From the NCBI GenBank assembly GCA_944739405.2, contig OX123196.2, forward strand, positions 55,838,196-55,902,195: 64,000 nt of DNA, read 5' to 3'. The translations under genes and the position numbers were made by a program. The DNA is from Euclidia mi (lineage: Eukaryota > Arthropoda > Insecta > Lepidoptera > Erebidae). Shown here piece after piece: positions 1-10,502 of the stretch (its first letter is position 1; each line of letters starts with the position of its first letter). The notes below the pieces were generated by a model. That model saw nothing but the letters and a program-made list of their open reading frames with translations, had not been told where the DNA came from and ran no database searches.

Positions 1-1125
1 CAATCGCAATTGGAGGGTAAATGTTCAGCAGAGCCCGTTGCCGCGGCCCGCAAGCCGAAATTACCGCCAATCGAGATTATGTCGTTTGACGGAGATATAC
101 GAAATTGGCCTTTATTCTATGCGAGCTTTAAGTCTACAGTGCACGATAATGGTTCTCTGACAGATGCTGACAGGTTGTTACTATTTAATAGGTAAACTGT
201 CACCGAAGGCCCAGTCCGTATTTGCAGGTGTCACACCCAGTGCTGAGAATTATCAGGTCATATTTCAGTCACTACTCGACAGATATCAAGACACGCGCGT
301 CCTAGCGTCTACCTACTTTGACCAAGCTTTAAATCTTAAACTGTCCGGTGCCGCATCTGTCTCGAATTTCCAGCTGTTTATTGATAACTTCGTAACCGCG
401 GTTAATTCTCTTAGGAACTTAAAATTAGAAGATCTTTCCGACTTTATGTTGCTTCAACTCGCTTTAAAAAAGTTTGACACCGATACAATTCGCGCATTCG
501 AGATGACGGAACGCAATAATAAAATACCTACACTAGATAGTTTTATTTCATTCATTCAAAGATCAATGTCGAATATTTCATAATACGCAGTCTGGTTCAC
601 CTGGCCCGTCTAACACTAACAGCAACAAACAAAGGTTGAATAAATCGCGAAATAGTAATAATAATTCGGTCCCTAATCCACAATCTTACGTAACATGCTC
701 GGAATCTAATAGTAATAATTCACAGAAGTGTCTATGCAGTAATATAGTGCACGACAATTTCTATAAGTGTCCCGCCTTCAATGGTCTAAATCCAAATGCT
801 CGTTTCAAGTGCGTAAAAGATAACAAAGCTTGCATTAATTGCTTAAGCATAAAGCATAAAACAAGTAATTGTTCTAGTAAGACAAAGTGTCGCTTATGCA
901 ATCAAAAACATCATTCTCTGCTTCACTTCGATAAAGTTAACCTGTTGTCAAGCCAAGCCGCTAACCTTGACATACTTACGTCGCAGGTGCAGGCTACGAT
1001 AACTGCGCCCCCGACGATTCAGAATGAGATATCGTTGTGTACGACATCCATTGCGCGGGCGGCACGCACGCGCGGACGGCCTTCGCGCGCTTGTAGTGAT
1101 CAGAGCAGTGCTGAGCCGCGATGTA
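1..1125 (+). pseudogene. BEL/Pao gag remnant with zinc knuckles
   Basis: Gag forms the particle core and packages element RNA. The start is cut by the window edge. An early segment (about 55-195) matches the DUF1759-type gag region that opens BEL proteins, with a motif of the form FDGDIRNWPLFYASF. The frame changes near 175, and the next stretch (164-583) continues the helical gag region. A second one-base shift near 575 leads into the frame used by pol. Cys/His clusters at about 808-930 (pattern C-x2-C repeated, then HH) look like nucleic-acid-binding zinc knuckles. The product cannot be made as one protein without repair of both shifts. The gag-to-protease boundary is approximate because BEL elements usually use one fused frame. 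Confidence 0.8.
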
Positions 1126-3592
1126 TGGCGTCTAAGACTGTTCTGTTAGCGACAGCGCAAGTTATCGTATATGATGTTAATGGGTTGCCGCACATGGTAC
1201 GTTGTCTGCTAGATAGCGCGTCTCAGACCAATCTAATAACGTCTGAGTTGTTCAAACGCCTCGGATTGTGGAATAACTTTAAAAATACGAACTCAATAGT
1301 CCGAGGGATCGGCGGTTCAGAAAAACATTGCAAGGGTTCTGTAGATATTAAAATACATTCGCGTTTTGATGGAGACATTAATTTTAACATTTCTTCGCTT
1401 ATCGTGGAGCGTATTACGGACACATTGCCAAACGCTAATGTGGACGTATCGCTTCTCACACACCTCGAGTCATTGCCGCTGGCAGACTCGGAGTTTGCGA
1501 ATCCGGCAGACATTGATGTTTTGATCGGAGCCGCAATATTCCCGCACTTGCTACTAACTAAAGTGGTACGTAGTGAGCAAAATAACTTACCGACCGCTAT
1601 TGAGACGGTATTTGGGTATGTGATTATGGGTACCGTACCTACATTACATACTTCTCAATACGTTACGTCTTGCTGTTGTTCTGTTCTTCAAGAAAACAAT
1701 ATTGATTCTCTTCTCAAGCGATTTTGGGAGCTGGAAGAGGTTACCGCACCGCCCTCGATGAGCCGTAAAGATCTCGAGTGTGAAGAACATTTCCGCGCTA
1801 CCACTGTTCGTGACGACAGTGGCAGATACGTTATGGCGTTGCCATTCTGTGGTGACCCTTATTCGTTAGGTGACTCGTACGCTGCTGCGCTCAGACGTTT
1901 CCATTGTTTGGAACGTAAACTTGATGCATCACCTAAGTTACGCAGCGCCTATAATGACGTCATTCGTGACTACATAGATAAAGGTTTTTTGAGTGTAGTT
2001 GTAAACAACGAGGGCAACTCTCTGCTCTCATATTATATCCCGCATCACGGCGTAGTTCGCGAAGATAAAACCTCTACTAAACTTCGTGTGGTTTTAGATG
2101 CTAGTTGTAATACTACATCGGGTCAGTCGATTAATGACATTTTGCATGCCGGCCCCAATCTACAGGATGATTTACTTAACATCATAATAAAGTTTCGTCT
2201 TTTCCAAATCGCTCTGTCAGCTGATTGCCGCCAAATGTTTCTCAATATCGGCGTTCGCGAATCTGACCGTAGATTTCAACGGATCTTTTGTCGTTTTGAC
2301 AAGAAAGAACCTTTATCTGTGTATCAGTTCAATCGTGTTTGTTTTGGACTCAAGTCTAGCCCATATCACGCGTTACGAGTTGTTCGCCAGTTGATCGCTG
2401 ATGAAGGCGATCACTTTCCCGCCGCAGCGGCTGTTGCCACTTCCGCTTTGTACATGGATGACATTGCCTGTAGTGTCATATCCGCTCCGCTAGCAATTTC
2501 GCTTTGTGAAGAGCTTATTCAGCTTTTCAAGCGAGGCCAGTTTGATCTTGTCAAATGGACAAGCAACTTTAAGGAGGTTCTCGCACGCATACCAGATTCT
2601 CATAAGGCTTCTCCAGACATTGAGTTTGAGAAGTCTGTACCGCATAAGGTTCTCGGTTTACGCTGGGACAAATCCTGCGATAGTTTTCGGTTTGACGTCT
2701 CACCACCAGATGATAAGTGCACCAAACGCACTATGCTGTCCACAGTGGCTCGACTATGGGACATAATGGGTTTTGTGGCTCCCACAATTTTGTACGCCAA
2801 GCTCTTGATCAAAGAGCTTTGGCTATCAAAGTGTTAGTGGGATGAAACACCCCCTGACCATATTGTTGCTGCTTGGGGCCAGTTTTGTATTGAGCTTACC
2901 GCGCTCAATCAAGTTACTATTCCGCGTCATCTTGGGTTGGTAGATGGATGTACCATCAACCTAATAGGTTTCGCTGACGCCAGCGAGCGTGCTTACGGCG
3001 GAGTCGTATATCTGCAAGTCCGCATTGGTTCTAACTACTCGGTGCAGTTAGTTTGTGCCAAGTCAACTGAAATGGTTTTAACAGGCGAGACCTTAGGGTC
3101 TCGCCTGTTAAAACCATTTCAGTTGCGAGACTGGAGTTGTGCGCGGCCCTTCTGCTGTCTCAGTTGCTCCGCAAGGTTCAAGACACAGTTTTGCCCCACT
3201 ACCCCATTAATAAAATACACGCATTTTCCGATTCCAAAGTAGTGCTCGCTTGGATTCATTCTTCTCCTCATCGCTGGCAGACTTTTGTCGCCAACCGCGT
3301 TAGCAAATTGATTGAACTGGTTCCTGCTACTTGTTTCAATCACGTCGCGGGTATTGAGAACCCCGCAGATTGCTTGTCTCGTGGTGTCACTCTACTTAAT
3401 CTTCTGCATCATCCATTGTGGCATCGTGGACCTTCTTGGATCTCCCATGATCCGTCAGAATGGCCCATGCAAACCTTTGACCACAGTGCAGAAGATGAAG
3501 ATGTACCCGAACGGAAGTCTGTTTCTTATCCCGTGATTGCTGAGGTTGCGGAGTCTCCCATCTATGCACTCGCACTACGCATGTCATCGTGA
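1126..3592 (+). pseudogene. BEL/Pao protease, reverse transcriptase and RNase H, disrupted
   Basis: The aspartic protease (DUF1758 type) shows LLDSAS with its catalytic Asp codon at 1212-1214. The reverse transcriptase follows, with LRVVLDAS, a polymerase core and the catalytic YMDD box at 2451-2462. A TAG at 2835-2837 interrupts the frame after LLIKELW, but the same frame reads on to about 3067. At 3064-3125 a perfect inverted repeat replaces expected coding sequence and shifts the frame. The RNase H part then runs from 3126 to a TGA at 3590-3592, with an FSDSKVVLAW motif and a conserved NPAD-type motif. The active-site residues I can see are retained, so inactivation is by stops and the frame change rather than by loss of catalytic residues. 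Confidence 0.88.
3064..3125. repeat. perfect 29-bp inverted repeat, 4-nt loop
   Basis: Arms 3064-3092 and 3097-3125 are exact reverse complements separated by TTAG. The right arm reads in frame into the conserved LELC segment of the polymerase/RNase H region, so it is the original sequence. The left arm is an inverted copy inserted into, or replacing, coding sequence. Confidence 0.95.
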
Positions 3593-5020
3593 TCTAAGTT
3601 ACTCCGCGCCATCGTTTATGTCTATGGGTTTCTTAGGCACCTACCTAATGAGACTTTTGTATTAAGTACTGATATCAAATTCGCAGAATGTAAGTTACTA
3701 CGAGCTGTACAGGCTGTTCATTTTAGTAACGACATTCAAAATTTAAAAGACAATGTACCTTGTTCTCCCGCTATCCTTAGACTCAAGCCGTTTCTCGATG
3801 AACACGGCGTCATACGCGTTGGGGGTCGTCTGTCCAATTCGGATGAACCTTATAACTACAAACATCCTTGTATTATGCCGCGACATGATCATGTTGTTGA
3901 CCTTCTTGTTGATTTTCATCACAAGAAGCACCTCCATGCCGGTACGGAGTTGCTTATGTCCTTACTTAGGCATAAGTATTGGATTTTAGCCGCTCGACGA
4001 ATAATTCGTCACAGAATACATAAATGTAACGTCTGTTTCAAATTTCGTCCGCGTCCGACTTTCCCTCCCATGGCTGATCTCCATAGCCAGCGCGTCAACC
4101 AGGTTGCTAAAGCGTTTACACACACCGGTTGTGATTACGCAGGACCACTGCAGTATTCACCAGTGCGTGGTCGAGGTGTTAAAAGCCGTAAAGCCTGGCT
4201 ATGTATTTTTACATGCTTAACGACGCGCGCTACGCATATTGAAGTTGCGACAGATTTAAGCACGGTGTCATTCCTGGCAGCCCTTAAACGATTTCTCTCA
4301 CGGCGCGGCCCTATACAGTGTTTGTACACGGATAACGGCACTTGTTTTGTGGGCGCAAGCTCTTATTTACGCGACCTTTATAAGTTTCTCAGGGAAGAAT
4401 ATCGTACTCGTCTTCAGGAAGAACTTTCCATAAATCATATTGACTGGAAGTTTATTCCACCAGCATCACCGCATTTCGGTGGATGTTGGGAAAGCATGGT
4501 CAAAGTAATTAAAACGCATCTCTTCAAGGTTATAGGTCAACAGATCCTCTCTTACGAAAAGCTTTTAACTGTCCTTGCACAAGTCGAGGCACTGATCAAC
4601 TCGCGTCCGCTCACGGCATTGAGTAGTGACCCTGCAGAACCATCCGCGTTAAGCCCTGCACATTTTCTGAACACAGTGCCATTATCGTCATTTCCGGCTC
4701 CTGAAGCAGACTCTTCAAGCTTGCTCCAGAGACGTACTCTGCTGGATAAACTCGTGCAGTCGTTCTGGCGGCGCTGGCGTGCGGAATATCTACACCAGCT
4801 TCAGGCTAGATCCAAGTGGAATAGTCCGGCATCCCCTATACAGGAGGGTACGTTAGTCGTCATAATACATGATAATGCTCCGCCGCTTTCATGGCCGTTA
4901 GCCATCGTAGAGAAATTGCATACTTCCAAGGACGGTACAACCCGCGTTGTTACCGTGAAAACCGCTAAGGGGAGCTACGTGCGCCCTGTTGTACGTCTCT
5001 GTCCGCTTCCAACTCAGTGA
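3593..5020 (+). pseudogene. BEL/Pao integrase and C-terminal domain
   Basis: Integrase inserts the reverse-transcribed DNA into the host genome. The frame reads through from the TGA at 3590-3592, so this was the C-terminal part of pol; the first methionine is at 3875. A zinc-binding-like N-terminal part (VCFKF region near 4035) is followed by the catalytic core, with Asp codons at about 4133 and 4331 and the Glu codon at about 4490 in a GGCWESMVK context, the expected DDE arrangement. The end (about 4740-5020) resembles the DUF5641 C-terminal domain found in BEL/Pao integrases and stops at TGA 5018-5020. This segment has no internal stop and is the best preserved part of the element. Confidence 0.88.
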
Positions 5021-5220
5021 GATCTAGCCTGAAGTTGGATCTACCTCTTAGTTTAAGTATTTAGTTTGTAGTTTTCGCTATTATTGCGTTTGTAGTTTTC
5101 GCTAAAGTTAATTTAGATTAATTTTATTGTCATATCGCTGTCTTAGCCTATTGATGGGTTATGCGGTAGTACACCCAGCATTGCTAAGTTCAATTCTATT
5201 TTTTTAAAGGCAACCCTTTA

Positions 5221-5765
5221 GGGCCGGGGGGATATGGTAGCGCCATCTACCTTCCTATCTATAACTAATCGCACCAACGTCAATCGTTCCACGCTTGCTT
5301 GTCTAGTGCGAGCGATACCATGTTTCCGTCCCTGTCTCCCATTCCCTAGGAGGGGCACGCCTTTCGCGGATTGGTCACCGCGATCGTCAACGCGAGAAAC
5401 AGTCTAGAACTATCGATTCGCTAAAGACGTGTCCGCCATACCGTATCGCACCGCGCCGCTCCCGCTATAATTATTACCGCTTATACAAAACCGCTCGCAA
5501 GTGAAAGTGATTTGTGTAGTGGAGTGAATCAAGCAGCTTCATCCTGAAAACACCAGGAGGCTGCCATTTGCAAGGAAGGAGGACTGACGTACAAGGTAAG
5601 TGCCCCTCATCATTAAAAAATCCTATACCCACTCACAATCCTTTTCCACATCCTCTTCCCTTATCCAATCCTAGGCGACTAAAACCCGCCATCCTTTATA
5701 TACAGTCCATTCCTTCTCCAAGTCGCCTAGAACCTACGGTTTCGGTGTAACGCCGAACCAGTACT
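5221..5765 (+). repeat. polypurine tract and probable 3' LTR
   Basis: A G-rich purine run (5221-5232) follows the pol stop by about 200 bases, where plus-strand priming should occur. The LTR would begin with the TG at about 5235. Its end is uncertain, possibly near 5760, because no second LTR is available for comparison. A donor-like GTAAGT lies at about 5596. Confidence 0.45.
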
Positions 5766-5903
5766 TGTGTATTTAGGACTCGTAAGGGTTAATTATAAAT
5801 GAAACCTCAATATCCGATGATTTTATCAAATATTTGGTTTATCCTTAATCCAACTAGCATGTTGCTGTCAGAATGAACATAAAATCTTAGTAGTTGGCTC
5901 TGC

Positions 5904-6264
5904 AATAACTTTTTTTTTAACAAAAACAAAACCGCCTCCAATAATCAAAAAGGAAAATGTGTGAAAAATAGCACTAAAAAGTAAAAAATAATCGCGTTAT
6001 TTTTACTTCAATTTACTTTTAAACATCACCTAGATTCAACTGAATATTATATACCTACTTATACGAGTTATACGTATCTACCACTTAATTCACATAGGTA
6101 CCTGACACAATACATATTTTTATATGACTAAGAAACTAAATTAAATACCTATCACCAGAAATCAGATAAGTATATTATAATTATTTTTGGACTAAGTACT
6201 TAAAAAAAAATATTTTATTAGGACTATAATATACAATTATAGTTTTTTTGGAGTCGGTGCCAGC
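5904..6264. repeat. left arm of a long inverted repeat
   Basis: This 361-bp segment is the near-identical reverse complement of 8493-8850. The arms differ by only a few substitutions and short indels. The inner edge reads TTTTTTTGGAGTCGGTGCC, matching a short terminus also found at about 16060. It faces away from the Rep/helicase gene. Confidence 0.93.
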
Positions 6265-6971
6265 TGAGATTAAGAATAAATAAACAATTATTTGACATCA
6301 TCAAATACATGTGATAAGATAGATGGATATTAATCTTATTAAGCTCTAGTAATAAATGAAAAATACCAATACATCAACCATTATTTTATTTTTAACCAAA
6401 TATTGTTTTAAAAATAGGCTTTGAATTTCAGGAACATAACACTGGTTCACTTTATTATACAGAAGATAAAACTTCATGCTTCTTAGTTATACAAATAACC
6501 GAAATCTTCTTTAGACATCATACAATGAAGGTGTTCCAATTAAACTTAAACTTATATTATATTATTACAAACTTCTCGTTGAACACGTTATGTTGTAGTA
6601 TTCACGCAGTTTTAACCAAAATAAAATAATGTATCACTAAATCTTCCATAATAGTATTTAATTCTTTATATAACAATGTGCCAATGATACACTCCTCGTA
6701 CCTATTTTTATTTACTAGATATTTATTTAATGACATAAGTCCGTCATCAATGACAATCAAGCAGATTTCGGAAACCATAAAATATTTTTTCGTTCTCTAC
6801 CAAAGAGTTTAGTATAATGCTGCTTCAATATTTTATTTTTGAATTGGCGTCCATTTATGCATTACATTTCCAATCAACACAGTGTCGTTACAATTACAAA
6901 ATAAATTTTATAAATATTAACTTTTTCACCTACTTTGGAACGTACAATTCATTCAATAAGGCGATCATTTT

Positions 6972-7400
6972 GCTAAGCGTCTACTGATCGGCATCATACG
7001 CATCGGACGCATCGCATTTTTTTTCATACTGCGTCCACTGTATCGGCAGCGATCGGATTGCCGACGCAAGTACCAGTGGTCGAACATGTATTTGTAATAA
7101 TGGAAGAAAGCGAAGAAGAATAATTTGTCGTTATTGCTTGTTTGTTAGTAGAAGAGAAAGAAAATGCAAACACATCCAAAAAAAGAAAACAAAATGTCTA
7201 GATACACGACATTCAGTATAACGTCATCGGCACGCACCGCAAAAGTTGCCTCTCGGAGCATCCGTGTCGGCATTGCTGACGTGCGATCCGTACGATGCGG
7301 ATCAGTGGACGCACTTGTATGACTTTCTAAACAAAGAATACTACGATCCGTAAAATGCGGTGCGTCCGATGCGTACGATGCCGATCAGTGGACGCTTAGC
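6972..7400 (+). mobile_element. internally deleted PIF/Harbinger-like element
   Basis: Terminal inverted repeats of about 46 bp begin GCTAAGCGTC at 6972 and end GACGCTTAGC at 7400, with three mismatches. Inside, an ATG at 7100 opens a short degraded frame (MEESEEE, stop, FVVIACLL, then a stop replacing a likely Trp before IHDI). This resembles the N-terminus of PIF/Harbinger nuclease proteins, which begin with an acidic MEE/MED stretch and later a WVHDI-type motif. The rest of the nuclease is absent, so the element is non-autonomous. I could not identify a clean 3-bp target duplication. Confidence 0.6.
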
Positions 7401-7805
7401 TGCTGCTGCTCACATTGGCACTTCTCTATCATAAAGTAATTTATTATCAGAGAGGTTGGACTAGGTTTAGTAATAAGGTTATATTTCTTTGTATATATCA
7501 TCGAGTAAACGATAGATGTCAAAATGCCGTTTGTGCTGCCTGCTCTGTCATCGAGGACTCGCTGATTTACTTTACAAATTTGTAAATATTTCGTGCTTGA
7601 GCCTCAGCAAGGCTCGCAGCAGAGGGCTGATACCGTGGCGGCAGGGCGGAATTTGATTAGGTGACCGACCCGAACGCGTGCAGACGCCTGAGGGCAGACG
7701 TCGTTGACGGTTGTCTCCGATATCCATTTTTTCTATGCGCTTGTGTGTAGGTAATTATTGTATTGCAGTGGATTGTGGTTCCATAAGGTTATTTTACACG
7801 AAATC

Positions 7806-8375
7806 TGTGTTCAATGAAATAGGTTTGGTTTGGTATTGCTGCATTTTAGTATTGCATCTTTAAATAATTCTATTTTTGTTGTTTTTAAAATTTTCTCAGA
7901 ATTTGATTTGTTCCAAGTATCGCTTTAAGTTCTTGTTTTGGTTAGATAGGTAGGTAATTGTAAATAGGTATTTCGGTTAATTTGTAACTGAGCTGTCCTG
8001 CCTGATGTAAGGTTGCGTTATTTTCTTTATTTGCAAAATAGGTTTGGTTAGATCCTACATTGTGGTATTAATGCAACTTTACATAATATTTTTTGTGACC
8101 TGTGTTCATTGAAATAGGTTTGATTTGGTATTGCTGCATTTTAGTATTGCATCTTTACCTAATTCTATTTTTGTTGTTTTTCAATTTCTCTCAGAATTTG
8201 ATTTGTTCCAAGTATCGCTTTAAGTTCTTGTTTTGGTTAGATAGGTAATTGTAAATAGGTATTTAGGTTAATTTGTAACTGAGCTGTCGCACCTGTTGCC
8301 AGGTTGCGTTGTTTTTTTTATTTGTAAAATAGGTTTGGCTAGATCCTCCATTGTGGTATTAATGTAGGTAACTTT
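7806..8375 (+). repeat. tandem duplication of a unit near 300 bp
   Basis: Two copies (about 7806-8086 and 8104-8375) align through blocks such as TTGGTATTGCTGCATTTTAG and TAACTGAGCTGTC. They differ by point changes and small indels. The pair ends about 120 bases before the right inverted-repeat arm. No reading frame is evident in the unit. Confidence 0.85.
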
Positions 8376-8492
8376 GCATATATTTTGTGTTATAGAAAAC
8401 TTCCCAAAATTTGATTTATATTTGTTGATTTGATTTCTCATCATTTGTAAATTACTTACAAAGTTTGATGAGGTTTTTTACTAAAACGCTTG

Positions 8493-8850
8493 GCTGGCAC
8501 CGACTCCAAAAAAAACTATAATTGTATATTATAGTCCTAATAAAATATTTTTTTTTAAGTACTTAGTCCAAAAATAATTATAATATACTTATCTGATTTC
8601 TGGTGATAGGTATTTAATTTAGTTTCTTAGTCATATAAAAATATGTATTGTGTCAGGTATGTGAATTAAGTGGTAGATACGTATAACTTGTATAAGTAGG
8701 TATATAATATTCAGTTGAATCTAGGTGATGTTTAAAAGTAAATTGAAGTAAAAATAACGCGATTATTTTTTACTTTTTAGTGCTATTTTTCACACATTTT
8801 CCTTTTTGATTATTGGAGGCGGTTTTGTTTTTGTTAAAAAAAAAGTTATT
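8493..8850. repeat. right arm of the long inverted repeat; leader of the Rep/helicase gene
   Basis: Reverse complement of 5904-6264. It ends 56 bases before the start codon at 8907, so it is likely to include the promoter or 5' leader of the Rep/helicase gene. Its left edge carries ACCGACTCCAAAAA at about 8499, the inverse of the terminus at about 16060-16074. Confidence 0.9.
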
Positions 8851-8906
8851 TCCTGCTTTTTGGTGAATTTTCTTTTCTGTACTTTTCTGATTTATCGAAA
8901 TTAAAG

Positions 8907-10502
8907 ATGGGTAGACCTACTAAACGCGCTGCCCATATGAGACAGCGTCGCTTAAATGAAACTAGCGTAGAAAGGGAGAAACGTCTATCTCAAAGTAGGG
9001 AATCTCGGTCCAAGGCCATTTCTAGAGAAAGTAGTGAACTGCGTGAAAAGAGGTTATCACAAATGCGGGCTTACAGTGGAAAAATATTAAATAGTGAAAA
9101 CGCTGAAGAACGTATTCATCGTCTCAGTTTGATCCATGCACGTTTATCAAATGAGACGGAGGAGCAACGTGCTCACCGTCTCAATTTGATACAGGGACGT
9201 CTATCTAACGAGACGGAGGAGCAACGTGATCACCGTCTTAATTTGATTCACGCGCGCCTATCCAATGAGACGGAGGAGCAACGTCATCATCGTCTTGGCT
9301 TGATCCACGATCGCTTATCAAACGAAACGCCTGAAGATCGTTTACATCGACTTCATTTAATGAGACAAGCTAGTCAGCTTCGAAGAAATATAGCGAGTAA
9401 GGAAGCTTTCCAAACGGCAATTAATGTTTTTGCTGACGTTTCATGCGCTGTTTGTAAAAGAGCTATTTACCCACAACAGCGTTTCAATTTACAAACTCAT
9501 GTGTATAGTACACTTTTGCCGGAAGAATTAGTTGTTTTAAGTACAATATGTACGTGCTCCCGCTGTTATAATAATATCAGGAAGAGAAAAATTCCACCAA
9601 CTGCATATTGGAATAAAATGATGCCCGCAGAAATACCGCCTGAATTAGCCAACCTGACCAATGTTGAAGAACGGTTTTTATGTCGTATAGTACCATTCTC
9701 AAAAATTGTTAAACTTAACAACCGCTTTAGTCAACATTGGTGTAAGGGGCAGGTTATTTTATTTGCAAAGGTAGTTGTAGAAATTGCTGAGCAGTTACCA
9801 CTGACACCAAACCAAGCTGGTTTAGTTTTTGTAGTAGAAAGTTTCGAAAATCTTTCATACTGTAAAGAATTTTTCGTAGACATGCAAAAATTAAACCAAG
9901 CTTTAACCTGGTTAATTGCCAACAACCATCTTTACAAAGATGTTAGAGCTTATTTTGGATCTACGTCGAATATAAGTCCGTTAGTGCAAATAGCTGAAAA
10001 TTGTTCTGTTTCTGAAGATCGTCGTGGCACTTCAGAAATTACTTCGAACCATTATGTTACCATTAATGACAACAGGGCGATATTAAATGGATCATTTCAC
10101 CAAGGTGACTTGCGATTTAATTCATCTTCGGGTAAACAATGCACTGCGATAGCGGCTGTAGCTTGTACGGCATTTAGTTTAATGGATCCCAACGAGTGGA
10201 CCAGCAGTGATATCGATTATGTTATAATAATTGGCGATAAGTACTATAATGACTGCATTGCTGCTAGAGATAATCCAGCGTCTGGCGAAATAAACCCTGA
10301 CTACCTTGCTGTAAGGGATCTTATGCCAAGACTAAAATATAATAGACAATATGTTGAGATCACAGCTCTTGAAGAAACCAATTGTAATGGTCACATTGAC
10401 AACGATAATAGTTCCGATGGCTTCCCTAACCTAAAAAATGCTTTAAGCATTTTTTTAGAGAATATTCAAGTGGGATACTTACAGCTAATGCAATTTCCGT
10501 AG
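8907..10502 (+). pseudogene. Helitron protein, N-terminal part: 19-residue repeats, DUF6570-like region, start of cysteine protease
   Basis: Starts at ATG 8907. Residues 1-75 are rich in Arg, Glu and Ser. From 9141 four 19-residue repeats (57 bp each at 9141, 9198, 9255 and 9312) share RLSNETEEQR-x-HRL-x-LI and are probably helical. A Cys-rich segment (CAVC, later CTCSRC) is followed by a region I recognise as DUF6570-like (EIPPELANLTNVEERFLCRIVPFSKIVKL). Near the end, SSGKQCTA places a likely catalytic Cys at residue 412 (codon at 10140), as in papain-like proteases of the OTU or herpesvirus-tegument C76 type. The frame ends at 10502, but the adjacent frame carries on the same domain, which shows a one-base indel near 10480-10500. 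Confidence 0.75.

Larger units (their letters stand above)
1..5765 (+). mobile_element. BEL/Pao-type LTR retrotransposon, 3' part, degraded
   Basis: The order gag, zinc knuckles, aspartic protease, reverse transcriptase, RNase H, integrase and a C-terminal DUF5641-like segment is that of BEL/Pao elements. The 5' LTR and gag start lie outside the window. The coding region has at least two frameshifts in gag (near 175 and 575), in-frame stops at 2835-2837 and 3590-3592, and a frame change at an inverted duplication (3064-3125). Every domain is still readable, so decay is moderate. A purine-rich run at 5221-5232 fits a polypurine tract just before the 3' LTR. The LTR end is not provable because the partner LTR is absent. 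Confidence 0.9.

Noticed and set aside
9141..9368. CRISPR-like array
   Set aside because: Direct coding repeats of 57 bp without spacers, in a eukaryotic transposon gene.
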